From Oscillospiraceae bacterium (GTDB taxonomy: Bacteria > Bacillota > Clostridia > Oscillospirales > Oscillospiraceae), in the NCBI GenBank assembly GCA_015067545.1, contig SVMG01000010.1, forward strand, positions 1 to 61,272: 61,272 bases of DNA, in the 5' to 3' direction. This document shows, in pieces, positions 49,551-58,034 of the stretch. The translations under genes were made by a program, and so were the position numbers. The notes under the pieces are model-generated. The model made no database searches. It saw only the letters and a program-made list of their open reading frames with translations, and was not told where the DNA came from. Each line of letters opens with the position of its first letter. Position 1 is the first letter of the stretch.

Positions 49551-49591
49551 GATATGCACCCCAAAAGTGTCTAACTTTTGGGGTGCATATC
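49551..49591. mobile_element. Perfect 18-base-pair hairpin, possible fused insertion-sequence ends
   Basis: GATATGCACCCCAAAAGT (49551-49568) is exactly inverted at 49574-49591 with loop GTCTA. The right half reads TGTCTAACTTTTGGGGTGCA, which from memory resembles terminal repeats of IS3/IS150-family elements. The left half is its partner, shortened. No transposase lies between. It starts at the base after repeat B ends. An alternative is a simple terminator, but no T-tract follows directly. Confidence 0.5.
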
Positions 49592-49609
49592 ATAGGGTAC
49601 GCACTTTTT

Positions 49610-49837
49610 TCATATGGGCGAGAAAACGAATTTTTGGGTCAAACCGTCGCAAGAGGCGTATACCGTCACTGCACCGTCCGGCCCGCTGTCCGTGGTCAGC
49701 TCCACGATTTTACCTTTGAGAAATTGCCGGACATACTCTGGCGGATCGTCCGTCTCCACCTCTTTGAAGAAAATGTCCCGCATTTGGTTGTTGGGGCAGA
49801 GATTTTGGATCTCGTGCACCAGCTCGTATTGCGCCAT
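49610..49837 (-). CDS. Small conserved-looking protein of unknown function
   Basis: The ATG at 49837 is 5 bases after AGGAGGG. The 75-residue product (MAQYELVHEIQNLCPNNQMR at the start) is soluble and acidic, with DDPPEYVRQFLKGKIVELTT in the middle and VTVYASCDGLTQKFVFSPI at the end. I do not recognise a family. Its GC content resembles the housekeeping genes, unlike the cassette gene next door, so it probably belongs to the original chromosome. It is divergent from alr. Confidence 0.7.
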   Translation of the reverse strand: MAQYELVHEIQNLCPNNQMRDIFFKEVETDDPPEYVRQFLKGKIVELTTDSGPDGAVTVYASCDGLTQKFVFSPI

Positions 49838-49893
49838 GGTATCCCTCCTTTTTGACTATTCTACCATATAAATTTGAAGGAAGTATAAACTCG

Positions 49894-49922
49894 TTTACTT
49901 TTTTTGTGTTCCGTGATACAAT
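49894..49922 (+). promoter_or_regulatory. alr promoter
   Basis: TTTACT (49894-49899), 17 bases and TACAAT (49917-49922). Confidence 0.65.
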
Positions 49923-49950
49923 AACACAAATGCTCTTTGGAGATGATCAT

Positions 49951-51105
49951 GTGAACCTCGACCATACATATGTAAAAATAGATCTGGATGCCATCGCCCG
50001 GAATTTTGCTGCTGTGCAGGAAAAGGCCGGTGTACCGGTGATGGCGGTGGTCAAGGCCGACGCCTACGGTCACGGCGCGATCCGGGTTGCCCGGCTGCTG
50101 CAGGGCAAGTGCGCCTTTTTCGGCGTATCGTCCATGCTGGAAGCGCTGGAGCTGCGCCGGGCCGGTCTGCAGGAGCCTATTTTGCTTTTGGGGCACACCC
50201 CGGTTTCTGCATTTGAAGAGGCCATCCGGGAGAATATCCGGCCCACCATCTTTTGCTACGAGGATGCCCTTGCCCTATCCGAGGCCGCAGAAAAATTGGA
50301 TATGACTGCCCGTTTCCATTTCGCGGTGGACACCGGCATGGGTCGTATCGGTTTTCAGCCCACGGAGGAAGCTGCTGACCTGTGCGCCAGGATCGCATGC
50401 CTGCCGGGTCTTATGGCTGAGGGCCTTTTCAGCCATTTTGCCACCGCCGACTGCAGCGATCTTAGCCATGCCAATGAGCAGGCGCAGCTTTTTGACGAGT
50501 TTGATGCCATGCTGAAAGCCCGGGGTGTGGAAATTCCGATTCGCCATCTGGACAATTCTGCCGGCATTATGAATTTTCCCTGCAAGTACGAAATGGTGCG
50601 CTCCGGCATCGTCACCTACGGCATGTACCCCAGTGATGAGGTAGACCCCGGTTTGCTCGCCCTCACCCCTGCGCTGGAGTGGGTCAGCCACGTGTCCCAT
50701 GTGAAAACGCTGCCTGCCGGCTGCGGCATCAGCTATGGCAGAACTTATGTCACGGATGCTCCCACCACCGTGGCGACCGTTCCTGTGGGCTATGCCGACG
50801 GCTACCGCAGGAATCTGAGCAATCGCTTCCATGTGCTGATCCGCGGGCAAAAAGCCCCCATTTTGGGCCGGATCTGCATGGATCAGATGATGGTGGATGT
50901 GACGAATATCCCGGATGTCAAACCGGGAGAGCCGGTTACCCTGGTGGGCAGCAACGGAGGCGAGACCATCACCGTGGAGGCCATCTCCGCCCAGGCTGAC
51001 AGCTTTAACTATGAATTTGTCTGTGGAATCAGCCGCCGTGTGCCCCGGTATTACTACCAAAACGGCAAGCAGGTCGCGGCGGTGCATTACCTTTTGGATA
51101 AATAA
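49951..51105 (+). CDS. alr: Alanine racemase
   Basis: The PLP enzyme that makes D-alanine for peptidoglycan. The GTG at 49951 sits 8 bases after GGAGA and just after the promoter; upstream ATGs in frame have no site and would overlap the promoter. The 384 residues show AVVKADAYGHGA with the PLP lysine at about 35, FHFAVDTGMGRIGF near 130, and ISYGRTY near 260 with the second catalytic Tyr. GRICMDQMMVDVT follows near 308. Length and motifs are standard. It is a single gene ended by a terminator shared with galK. Confidence 0.95.
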   Translation: MNLDHTYVKIDLDAIARNFAAVQEKAGVPVMAVVKADAYGHGAIRVARLLQGKCAFFGVSSMLEALELRRAGLQEPILLLGHTPVSAFEEAIRENIRPTIFCYEDALALSEAAEKLDMTARFHFAVDTGMGRIGFQPTEEAADLCARIACLPGLMAEGLFSHFATADCSDLSHANEQAQLFDEFDAMLKARGVEIPIRHLDNSAGIMNFPCKYEMVRSGIVTYGMYPSDEVDPGLLALTPALEWVSHVSHVKTLPAGCGISYGRTYVTDAPTTVATVPVGYADGYRRNLSNRFHVLIRGQKAPILGRICMDQMMVDVTNIPDVKPGEPVTLVGSNGGETITVEAISAQADSFNYEFVCGISRRVPRYYYQNGKQVAAVHYLLDK

Positions 51106-51107
51106 AG

Positions 51108-51135
51108 ACCCTCCCCCTTGGGGGAGGGTTTTTTA
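51108..51135. terminator. Terminator between alr and galK
   Basis: ACCCTCCCCC and GGGGGAGGGT followed by TTTTTTATT. The loop is very short, so the last pairs probably open. It faces the end of galK on the other strand as well. Confidence 0.85.
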
Positions 51136-51138
51136 TTC

Positions 51139-52347
51139 TTACTGTACTTCCATTTCCACGCCGCCCTGAGGCCGGATGGACAGCACATGGCATGCACCTT
51201 CGCCCAGCGCACGGTCGATGCCTGCCCGGAAGGAATCCAGCAGATCAAAAGGCACAAAGGCCTGCACCGTGCCGGCAAAACCGCCGCCATGGACGCGGTA
51301 TGCACCGCGACCCTGTAAGTAATGCTCGCACAGGCCCAGGGCTACTGCCATGTCCTGATGCTGCACATAGCCCGCAGGGATCACATTTTGCAGGTACATG
51401 TAGGAAGAGTAGCCGCTTTCCTTAACAAGGGTCAAAAAGCCGTCAAAGTCGCCGCTGCGCAGTGCCGCCACCTGCCTGGTCACCCGTTTGTTTTCTTCGT
51501 ATTCATGGATGCCGCGCATCACCGCCCGGTCACCGCATTTCTTCCGCAGGGCAGCAAGGGCGGCGTAGAAAGCCTCTTCGGGAACTTCCGTCAGCACTTC
51601 CTTGCCGAAATGGGCACAGAGCGCCTTGAAGTCCAAGGTTACTGCCGCGTATTCATCTGTCAGGTCTGCGTGATCCGCGCCGCTGTCGATAATGCACAGC
51701 GCATGGCCGCAGGCGGCAAAATCAAAGTCCACCGGTTGGATATCCGGGGCGTTTTTGTCCGCAAAATCGATGGTTACCATGCCGCCCACGGCGGATGCCA
51801 TCTGATCCATAAGCCCGCAGGGCTTGCCGAAGAACACATTTTCTGCGTACTGGCCGATCATGGCGATCTCAGGCTGGCTCACTTTGCCGTCAAAGAACAG
51901 GCTGTTGATGATGGTTCCCACCAGCACCTCGAAAGCCGCAGAGGACGAAAGACCCGAACCTGCCAAAACAGTGGATTCCACATAGGCATCGAAACCCTCC
52001 ACCTTGCAGCCCAGCTCCGCGAACCGGGCCGCCACGCCCCGGATCAGTGCAGGCGTGGTATTGATCTCGGCTTCCACAGGGGTCAAAATCTGCAGATCTA
52101 CCACGCTCATGGGATAGCCCTTGGACAGAATGCGGATGGTATCCGTGCCGTTGCACCGCACAGCAGCCACAGTGTCCAAATTCACTGCGCCGGCCAAGAC
52201 CCGGCCCCGTTGGTGATCTGTATGGTTTCCGCCGATCTCTGTACGGCCGGGGGCGGAGAAATACCGCTCCGGCGCGCCGCCAAAGGCAGCAGCAAAGCCT
52301 GCGTCCAGCTGTTGCTTCTGTGCAGGCTGAAGTTTCAGTTTCAACAT
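51139..52347 (-). CDS. galK: Galactokinase
   Basis: Phosphorylates galactose at C1 as the first step of the Leloir pathway. AGGAGG precedes the ATG at 52347. The GHMP-kinase motifs are GRTEIGGNHTDHQRGRVLAG near residue 34, VLAGSGLSSSAAFEVLVG near 128, and VHGGGFAGTVQAFV near 355. The Asp base lies in LCIIDSGADHADLTDEY. The sequence differs somewhat from textbook GalK (for example GLMDQMASAVGG), but all three kinase motifs are intact at 402 residues. No galT or galE is in the window. Confidence 0.92.
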   Translation of the reverse strand: MLKLKLQPAQKQQLDAGFAAAFGGAPERYFSAPGRTEIGGNHTDHQRGRVLAGAVNLDTVAAVRCNGTDTIRILSKGYPMSVVDLQILTPVEAEINTTPALIRGVAARFAELGCKVEGFDAYVESTVLAGSGLSSSAAFEVLVGTIINSLFFDGKVSQPEIAMIGQYAENVFFGKPCGLMDQMASAVGGMVTIDFADKNAPDIQPVDFDFAACGHALCIIDSGADHADLTDEYAAVTLDFKALCAHFGKEVLTEVPEEAFYAALAALRKKCGDRAVMRGIHEYEENKRVTRQVAALRSGDFDGFLTLVKESGYSSYMYLQNVIPAGYVQHQDMAVALGLCEHYLQGRGAYRVHGGGFAGTVQAFVPFDLLDSFRAGIDRALGEGACHVLSIRPQGGVEMEVQ

Positions 52348-52411
52348 AAGGGATCCTCCTAATCATACATTTTCTCCATTATACAATGCTTTGCTCCAAA
52401 ATGGAAGTGGG

Positions 52412-53164
52412 TCACCGCTGCTTGCAGGCATATTCATAGGCTTTTTTGTAGTCGCCCAGGTTGCGGTAGCATTCCTCCAACCGGGCGTAGCAGTCTTGCG
52501 GATAATGCTTTGCCGCCGCGGCGTAATCTCCAAGGATAAATGCCGCTTCTGCCCGCAGATACTTCCAACGGTCGTTCTCCTGCTCCTCGCAAGCCTCCAG
52601 CAAAGCCATGCACCGCGCCGCATCTCCTGCTTTCAGCGCGCTTTGTGCCCGGCACAGCAGGGGACGGTCATCCACCGGCAGAGAGATCGGCTCCTGACTG
52701 ACCTGTGACAATAGCAACAACCGCCGCTGCTCCAGCTCCTTGGTCAGATAGCAGCTGCGCTGCTGCGCTGCCTGGGCCAGTAATTCCCGGGCATACAAGG
52801 GACGATCCAGGGACGATTCTGCCAGGCATAACAGAACCAAGACTTTCAGAAGACCGTATTCTTCGTCCTGCGAACCGTCCGGGTGATATGTTTGCAAAAG
52901 TGTCTCGGCCTGGGAGAAATCTCCCCGGACATAAGCGGCCCGGGCTCTTTCCAAACAGTCGGTATTGGGGTTCTTTTCTCCCAGAAAAAAGCTCATAGGC
53001 TTCCCCAGCTGCTCTGCCAAATAGGCCAAAGTATCCATGGATGGCCGGGCGGAGCCGTTTTCGATGAGAGAAAGCATATTTCTTGTGATCACATCGCCGC
53101 ACAGCTGCCGCTGAGACAGCCCCGCTTCCAGCCGCGCCTGCTTTAGTTTGCTCCCAATGGACAT
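52412..53164 (-). CDS. XRE-family HTH regulator with TPR-like C-terminal region
   Basis: The ATG at 53164 is 6 bases after GGGAGGG; a GTG at 53170 lies within the site. The HTH domain is at residues 1-60 (SIGSKLKQARLEAGLSQRQL, then NMLSLIENGSARPSMDTLAY). The rest of the 250 residues is a series of helix pairs with TPR-like spacing (RARAAYVRGDFSQAETLLQT, EEYGLLKVLVLLCLAESSLD, EECYRNLGDYKKAYEYACK). This layout resembles peptide-sensing regulators of the Rgg/PlcR kind, where the TPR region binds a small ligand. No obvious signal-peptide gene is adjacent. The downstream gene on the same strand is galK, with a gap of 64 bases. Confidence 0.85.
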   Translation of the reverse strand: MSIGSKLKQARLEAGLSQRQLCGDVITRNMLSLIENGSARPSMDTLAYLAEQLGKPMSFFLGEKNPNTDCLERARAAYVRGDFSQAETLLQTYHPDGSQDEEYGLLKVLVLLCLAESSLDRPLYARELLAQAAQQRSCYLTKELEQRRLLLLSQVSQEPISLPVDDRPLLCRAQSALKAGDAARCMALLEACEEQENDRWKYLRAEAAFILGDYAAAAKHYPQDCYARLEECYRNLGDYKKAYEYACKQR

Positions 53165-53242
53165 ACGCACCCTCCCGGTAATTCTTATTTACCCTATTGT
53201 AGCATATATCCTGTCGGATTTCCACTGTTACAAAAAATTCAT

Positions 53243-53271
53243 TTGCTATTTTCCGTAATATGGTTTAACAT
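53243..53271 (+). promoter_or_regulatory. Promoter of the DUF975 gene
   Basis: TTGCTA (53243-53248), 17 bases and TAACAT (53266-53271). Confidence 0.5.
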
Positions 53272-53300
53272 AAAGAAAATACCAACCAAGGAGGCACATT

Positions 53301-54257
53301 ATGCTTCTGGAACCTTCTGCGCTTCGTACTGCCGCTGTCGGCAGCCTGGAGCGCGCCGAAAAGCCCGGACGGGTGATCTTGCTCCATACCGGCGCAGTAT
53401 TGCTGATCTCCCTGTTGCTGACGGCGGCGGATTTTCTGCTGAACCGTCAGATCAGCACAACCGGTGGCCTCAGCGGCATGGAAATGCGATCTGTTCTGAC
53501 TACCATTCAGTCTTTGCTCCGGCTGCTGCAGGCTCTGCTCCTGCCCTTTTGGCAGATCGGCTATACCTATTATACCCTTAGAGTCGCCCGTGGAGAAGCG
53601 GCGGGTCTTTCTGATCTGACCGAGGGCTTCCGCCGCTTTGGAAGTGTCCTGCGGCTGAAGATGCTGCTGGGCGCCATGGTCGCAGTGCTGGTCATCATCT
53701 GTGCCTATGCAAGCAGTACGCTCTTTATGCTGACCCCCTGGGCCATTCCTCTGATGCAGGAGGTGGAGCAGTTGATGGCTACCACCATGGATGAGCAGGC
53801 GCTTTTGGAGGCCCTTGCGGTTGCGACCAAAGATGCCATAGTTCCTGTGATGATCATTTTTTGCCTGTGCTTCTTAGCCGGAGCGCTTTTCCTGTTCTTC
53901 CGCTTTCGTCTTGCAGAGCTGTGGCTGATGGATCATCCCCAAGGCGGCGCTTTGGCCGCGCTTCGGGAGAGCCGCCGGCTCATGTGGGGCAAAGGGAAAG
54001 CCATGTTCCGTGTAGATCTCAGCTTCTGGTGGTTCTACCTTCTGGAGGTGCTGGTCACCGTTTTGTGCTACGGGGATCTGATGCTGGGAGCTATGGGCGT
54101 GGAGATGACCGATGATGCCTTTGGCAGCTACATCCTGTTTTTTGTGCTGTATCTGTGTGCACAGCTGGCGCTGTACTGGTGGAAGCGCAACGAGGTCGCC
54201 GTCACCTATGCCCATGCCTATGTGCAGCTTTGTCCCAAGGAAAAGGAAAAAGCATAA
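53301..54257 (+). CDS. DUF975 family membrane protein
   Basis: A 318-residue integral membrane protein. About six hydrophobic segments are visible at roughly residues 25-45, 75-92, 122-150, 178-200, 240-262 and 275-295. Between them is a cytoplasmic loop with ELWLMDHPQGGALAALRESR and RLMWGKGKAMFRVDLSFWWF, which is the hallmark of DUF975. The function of that family is not known. AGGAGG precedes the ATG. It is divergent from the HTH-TPR regulator, a neighbour pair that could be functionally linked. Confidence 0.8.
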   Translation: MLLEPSALRTAAVGSLERAEKPGRVILLHTGAVLLISLLLTAADFLLNRQISTTGGLSGMEMRSVLTTIQSLLRLLQALLLPFWQIGYTYYTLRVARGEAAGLSDLTEGFRRFGSVLRLKMLLGAMVAVLVIICAYASSTLFMLTPWAIPLMQEVEQLMATTMDEQALLEALAVATKDAIVPVMIIFCLCFLAGALFLFFRFRLAELWLMDHPQGGALAALRESRRLMWGKGKAMFRVDLSFWWFYLLEVLVTVLCYGDLMLGAMGVEMTDDAFGSYILFFVLYLCAQLALYWWKRNEVAVTYAHAYVQLCPKEKEKA

Positions 54258-54260
54258 GAT

Positions 54261-54290
54261 AACTGCCGCTCGATTGAGCGGCAGTTTTTT
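54261..54290. terminator. Terminator between the DUF975 gene and the MBL gene
   Basis: AACTGCCGCTC, loop GATT and GAGCGGCAGTT followed by TTTTTG. The gene on the minus strand ends at 54294, so it may serve both. Confidence 0.9.
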
Positions 54291-54293
54291 GTA

Positions 54294-55172
54294 TCAGGCG
54301 GCTTTTTCGTAGCCGGTCAGGTTGGTATTTGCGGTTTCCAGGAAGAAAGCAAGCTCCTCTCCGTTGGTGACCAGCACCACGCTGCCCATGAGATCCGTGC
54401 GGTATAGCTCTACATCCGCCCGGTTCAGCCGGTTGACAGGGGCATCGTGAGGATGGCCGTATTCATTATTCCGGCCGCAGGAGATCACACCGTAATCCGG
54501 GTCCACCGCATTCAAAAAGGCCTGGCTGGTGGAGCTGTAGCTGCCGTGGTGGCCAACCTTCAGCACATCGGCCTGCAAATTGATGTGGGCACTGAGCAGC
54601 TGCTGCTCGGCGAAGGACTCCATATCTCCGGTGAACAGGAAGCGCCGCTGGCCAAACTGTACCATCAGTACCAGGGAGGTGTCATTCAGATCGGTGTATG
54701 TATCTGTGCTGTTGAGGGGGCCCAGGACAGTGACGGACAAACCGCCCTCCTGGAAAACAGAGCCGGGCGCGGGATGGTAGATGTTCAGATCCTGCCGATC
54801 CGCCGCCTTCTTGAAGCTGTTAAACAGATTGCTGCTATACCCGGTGGTGGAACACCAGATTTCATCTGTGGGGATATTGTTCAGCACAGTGGGCAGACCG
54901 CCCAGATGGTCACCGTGGGGGTGGGTGTTCACCATCAGATCGATCTGATCCACACCAAACCGCTGCAGATAGGAAAGAACCTCCCAGGAAGTTCCGGTGT
55001 TGCCACCGTCGATCATCACGGTGGTCTCACCCGCGATCATAAGGATGCAGTCGGCTTGATCCACATCGATAAAATGGATGACCAGATTGCCCGGAGACTC
55101 CTGCTCTGCCGGAACAGCACAGCCACTTAAAATCAGGCATACCAACAGCAGGGCTGCCAATATTCTTTTCAT
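54294..55172 (-). CDS. Secreted metallo-beta-lactamase-fold hydrolase lipoprotein, ComEC-like domain
   Basis: The 292-residue product starts with a lipoprotein signal (MKRILAALLLVCLILSGC, Cys18). The MBL fold carries the metal ligands NTHPHGDHLGG near residue 82-92, FTGDMESF near 178 and LKVGHHGSYSSTS near 201. The opening FIDVDQADCILM and the GHHGS motif are typical of the extracellular nuclease-like domain of ComEC and its free-standing relatives. A phosphodiester substrate is plausible. It is the last gene of a five-gene minus-strand operon and overlaps the SDR gene by four bases. Confidence 0.88.
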   Translation of the reverse strand: MKRILAALLLVCLILSGCAVPAEQESPGNLVIHFIDVDQADCILMIAGETTVMIDGGNTGTSWEVLSYLQRFGVDQIDLMVNTHPHGDHLGGLPTVLNNIPTDEIWCSTTGYSSNLFNSFKKAADRQDLNIYHPAPGSVFQEGGLSVTVLGPLNSTDTYTDLNDTSLVLMVQFGQRRFLFTGDMESFAEQQLLSAHINLQADVLKVGHHGSYSSTSQAFLNAVDPDYGVISCGRNNEYGHPHDAPVNRLNRADVELYRTDLMGSVVLVTNGEELAFFLETANTNLTGYEKAA

Positions 55173-55975
55173 TTGCGACCCTCCACAGTCAGATCCGTGT
55201 TATTTTTCGGCTTTTTCTGCTGATTCAGCCAGGTATTCATGACCATGCTGTGAGGCAGGAGCTTGACCAGCCGCACCTGCATCCGGGTGAAAAATCCGGG
55301 AACGGAATAGTCCTTTTTGCTGCAATACAGATCCTTCAGACCGTAGGCAACACAAAAAGACGCATCATACAGCCGGTCGTAGTACTGCACCTGGCCGTCG
55401 TTGGTCTGGCAGGCATGATTGAAAAACTCGGTTTTTACCCAGCCGGGATTCAAGGCCATCATGCGAATGTTTTTGCTTTTCAGCTCCCGGTTCATGGCCC
55501 GGGAGTAGCTGAGGACAAAGGCCTTTGTTGCACCGTAGGTGGTGATGTAGGGCACGGGCTGGAAGGCAGACAGGCTGTCCAGCTGCAAAATGTGGCTTCC
55601 GCTGTGCATATAGGGGATGCACAGCCGGGTCATGCGCACCAGGGCAGTGCAGTTTAATTCGATCATCAGGGCATCATCGGCAATACTGATGCTTTCGAAG
55701 CTGCCGAATTTGCCAAAGCCCGCGGCGTTGACAAGCAGGCGAATATCCGGCTTTTCTGTGTGCAGAAGGGATGCCACGGTATCGAAGCTGGCAGGATCTG
55801 TAAGATCCAGGCTGATGGGCCGCACGGGGATGCTGACCTCGCTTTTCAGGGATTCCAGAGCCTCCTTGCGGCGGGCGATGGCCCAAATTTCATCTACCTG
55901 GACATACTTGTTTAATTGCAGGACAAATTCCCGTCCCATTCCGGAGCTGGCTCCGGTGACGATGGCGATTTTCAT
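55169..55975 (-). CDS. Short-chain dehydrogenase/reductase
   Basis: An NAD(P)-dependent oxidoreductase of 268 residues. The nucleotide site is VTGASSGMGREFV near residue 5, NAAGFGKFG near 88 and the catalytic YITTYGATKAFV (Tyr and Lys) near 148. The C-terminus (about 215-250) has basic-hydrophobic character (GFFTRMQVRLVKLLPHSMVM) as in SDR members that sit on the membrane. Substrate unknown. Overlaps both neighbours by four bases, so translation is coupled. Confidence 0.88.
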   Translation of the reverse strand: MKIAIVTGASSGMGREFVLQLNKYVQVDEIWAIARRKEALESLKSEVSIPVRPISLDLTDPASFDTVASLLHTEKPDIRLLVNAAGFGKFGSFESISIADDALMIELNCTALVRMTRLCIPYMHSGSHILQLDSLSAFQPVPYITTYGATKAFVLSYSRAMNRELKSKNIRMMALNPGWVKTEFFNHACQTNDGQVQYYDRLYDASFCVAYGLKDLYCSKKDYSVPGFFTRMQVRLVKLLPHSMVMNTWLNQQKKPKNNTDLTVEGRK

Positions 55976-57282
55976 AGCATCCTCCTGATCGCGGCCAAAA
56001 GGGCCGTTTTTTCATTGGGTAATTCTTCGTCCAAAACACGCTCCAGCAGGCTGTTCAGGCACTGGCCGATATCGCTGCCGGAAAGGCCGAGGGCCATCAG
56101 ATCGTGGCCGCTGACTGCCAGATCCCGTAATGTAAGACAGCTGTTTTCCACCGCCAGCTCCTGCAGGATCGCCCGGATCTCTTTGTAAGGGAAGGGCTTT
56201 CCCGGCACGCCCTTGCTGCCCAGATCCGCTTGCTGAAGCAGAAGCAGCTTATGAAGCTTTTCTTCGCCCCATTTGCTCATCCATCGGCGCAGGAGCTTTT
56301 TGTCCGGCTCCGGACGGGCCATGTGATGGCTGATGAGGAATACCACCTCTTCCCGCAGAGCGTTGGGAGCTTTCAGGCGGTGCAGGATCTCGTCTGCCAT
56401 CTGCGCTCCCACCCGGTCGTGGCCGTAGAAATGACCCTGACCGTCTTCACCCCAGGAAAAAGAAGCGGGCTTGCCGATGTCGTGAAGCAGTGCGGCCCAG
56501 CGCAGAGACAGATCTGCCGGCACAGCCGCGACAACATGGGCGATATGGGTGAAAACATCATAAATATGATTACGGTTGTGCTGGGCAAAGCCCATGGTAG
56601 GTGCAAGCTCCGGTATGACATGGGCAAAAATGGGAGAAAAGCGCAAAAGCTCCTCAACACCTACCAGGGGTAGAAGTTTACATAACTCTTCAAACACCCG
56701 TTCCCGAGCGATTTTTTCCAGCAAAGATGCATGGTTCAGCATGGCCTGCAGGGTATTTTCCTCCGGGATCAGCTGATACCGCACAGAAAACCGCACACCC
56801 CGCAAGATCCGCAGAGCATCTTCGGTAAACCGGGCGTCCGCATCCCCCACGGCCCGCAGAACCCGGTTTTCCAGATCCTGCTGTCCGCCAAAGGGATCTG
56901 CAAGCCCCCGTGTGGGAGACCAGGCCATGGCATTGACGGTAAAATCCCGGCGGGACAAATCCCCCTCAACGGTCTTTACAAACTCCACCCAACCCGGGTG
57001 GCGGTTATCAGAATATTCTCCCTCGGTGCGGAAGGTGGTGATCTCTACCACTTGACCATCAGAGACCACGCCGATGGTGCCGTGTTTTTCTCCGGCCAGC
57101 ACCAGACTGTGATCGGCAAAAATCTCCCGGATCTGCGCTGGCAGGGCGTCGGTGCAGAGGTCATAATCGTGAGGGGTCATGCCCAGCAGGGAATCCCGGA
57201 CACAGCCGCCAACGGCATAACAGGCAAAGCCGCGGCTTTCCAGCGCCTCCATGCATTGCCTGACGTACTCCGGCAAAAACAT
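55972..57282 (-). CDS. cca: CCA tRNA nucleotidyltransferase with HD domain
   Basis: Adds or repairs the 3' CCA of tRNA. The ATG at 57282 follows AAGGAGAACTAAGT; the upstream extension lacks a site. Motif A CYAVGGCVRDSLLGMTPHDY with the DxD acidic pair begins near residue 20. TVEGDLSRRDFTVNAMAW near 105, GDADARFTEDALRILRGVRF near 148 and an HD domain AALLHDIGKPASF near 265 follow. The C-terminal tail is typical. The 436 residues fit the HD-containing bacterial type. Two bases separate it from the gene upstream. Confidence 0.94.
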   Translation of the reverse strand: MFLPEYVRQCMEALESRGFACYAVGGCVRDSLLGMTPHDYDLCTDALPAQIREIFADHSLVLAGEKHGTIGVVSDGQVVEITTFRTEGEYSDNRHPGWVEFVKTVEGDLSRRDFTVNAMAWSPTRGLADPFGGQQDLENRVLRAVGDADARFTEDALRILRGVRFSVRYQLIPEENTLQAMLNHASLLEKIARERVFEELCKLLPLVGVEELLRFSPIFAHVIPELAPTMGFAQHNRNHIYDVFTHIAHVVAAVPADLSLRWAALLHDIGKPASFSWGEDGQGHFYGHDRVGAQMADEILHRLKAPNALREEVVFLISHHMARPEPDKKLLRRWMSKWGEEKLHKLLLLQQADLGSKGVPGKPFPYKEIRAILQELAVENSCLTLRDLAVSGHDLMALGLSGSDIGQCLNSLLERVLDEELPNEKTALLAAIRRML

Positions 57283-57284
57283 AC

Positions 57285-58022
57285 TTAGTTCTCCTTTTTG
57301 ACAGAAAGGGTCAGCTTGCAGGGGGTGAAATACATCCATACGGCGCAGCCAAGGAAAAAGACGGCGTTGTCACAGCCGGGCAGGGTGGCCACGCAGAAGA
57401 AAAGGGCAGCCAGGGAGAAGAAGGTATAAGCCCTGCGGTCTCCCTTGCCGGCATCGGCGGCCGCACGCTGATAGCAGGCCAGCATCACAAACACAATGGC
57501 CAGCAGCTCAAAGGCATAGCTTTGCAGCTGAGGATAGGAGCTCCACAGCCGGTAGTGGGATACCAGATAGACCATCAGATACACGCAGACCACGCCGTGA
57601 AACAGGACGCTCAGGTGTGCGCCTTTGTATCTGGCGAAGGCCAGCACCAAAAGTGCCGCTGCGGACAAAAAACCGAACAGCGCGCTGACAGTGCTTACGG
57701 AGTCGCCCTTTATGGCAAGACCAACAGCAGAAGTAATGCAAAAGCTCACGGCCGCCAGCGCCATGCCAATGGCCGCAGGCAGGGAGGCGTGAAAATTCTG
57801 GCTGAATTTGACTGGGCCCTTCAGTCGCCAGGTGCTGATGCCCAGCAGGGCCATGGCAGCGGCAACCAGGAGCCAGCTCATTACATCGGGAAAGCTGCCC
57901 ACAGCCAGAAGTCCCCGTGCATCTTCTCCCAATGCAAACAGCCACAGCCGCAGCAGACAGGTGAGTACGCCGCAGCTCAGTACGGCCAGGGGCAGGTATT
58001 TTATCTTCAAATAACGCTTCAT
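57285..58022 (-). CDS. Unidentified multi-pass membrane protein
   Basis: The 245-residue product has about seven hydrophobic helices (for example LLVAAAMALLGI, IGMALAAVSFCIT, ALFGFLSAAALLVLAFAR, FELLAIVFVMLACY) and short charged loops, with a KKEN tail. There is no signature motif. It is the second gene of the minus-strand operon, 12 bases after the DUF1624-like gene and 2 bases before cca. No function is suggested by the sequence alone. Confidence 0.75.
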   Translation of the reverse strand: MKRYLKIKYLPLAVLSCGVLTCLLRLWLFALGEDARGLLAVGSFPDVMSWLLVAAAMALLGISTWRLKGPVKFSQNFHASLPAAIGMALAAVSFCITSAVGLAIKGDSVSTVSALFGFLSAAALLVLAFARYKGAHLSVLFHGVVCVYLMVYLVSHYRLWSSYPQLQSYAFELLAIVFVMLACYQRAAADAGKGDRRAYTFFSLAALFFCVATLPGCDNAVFFLGCAVWMYFTPCKLTLSVKKEN

Positions 58023-58034
58023 GGAGTACCTCCG

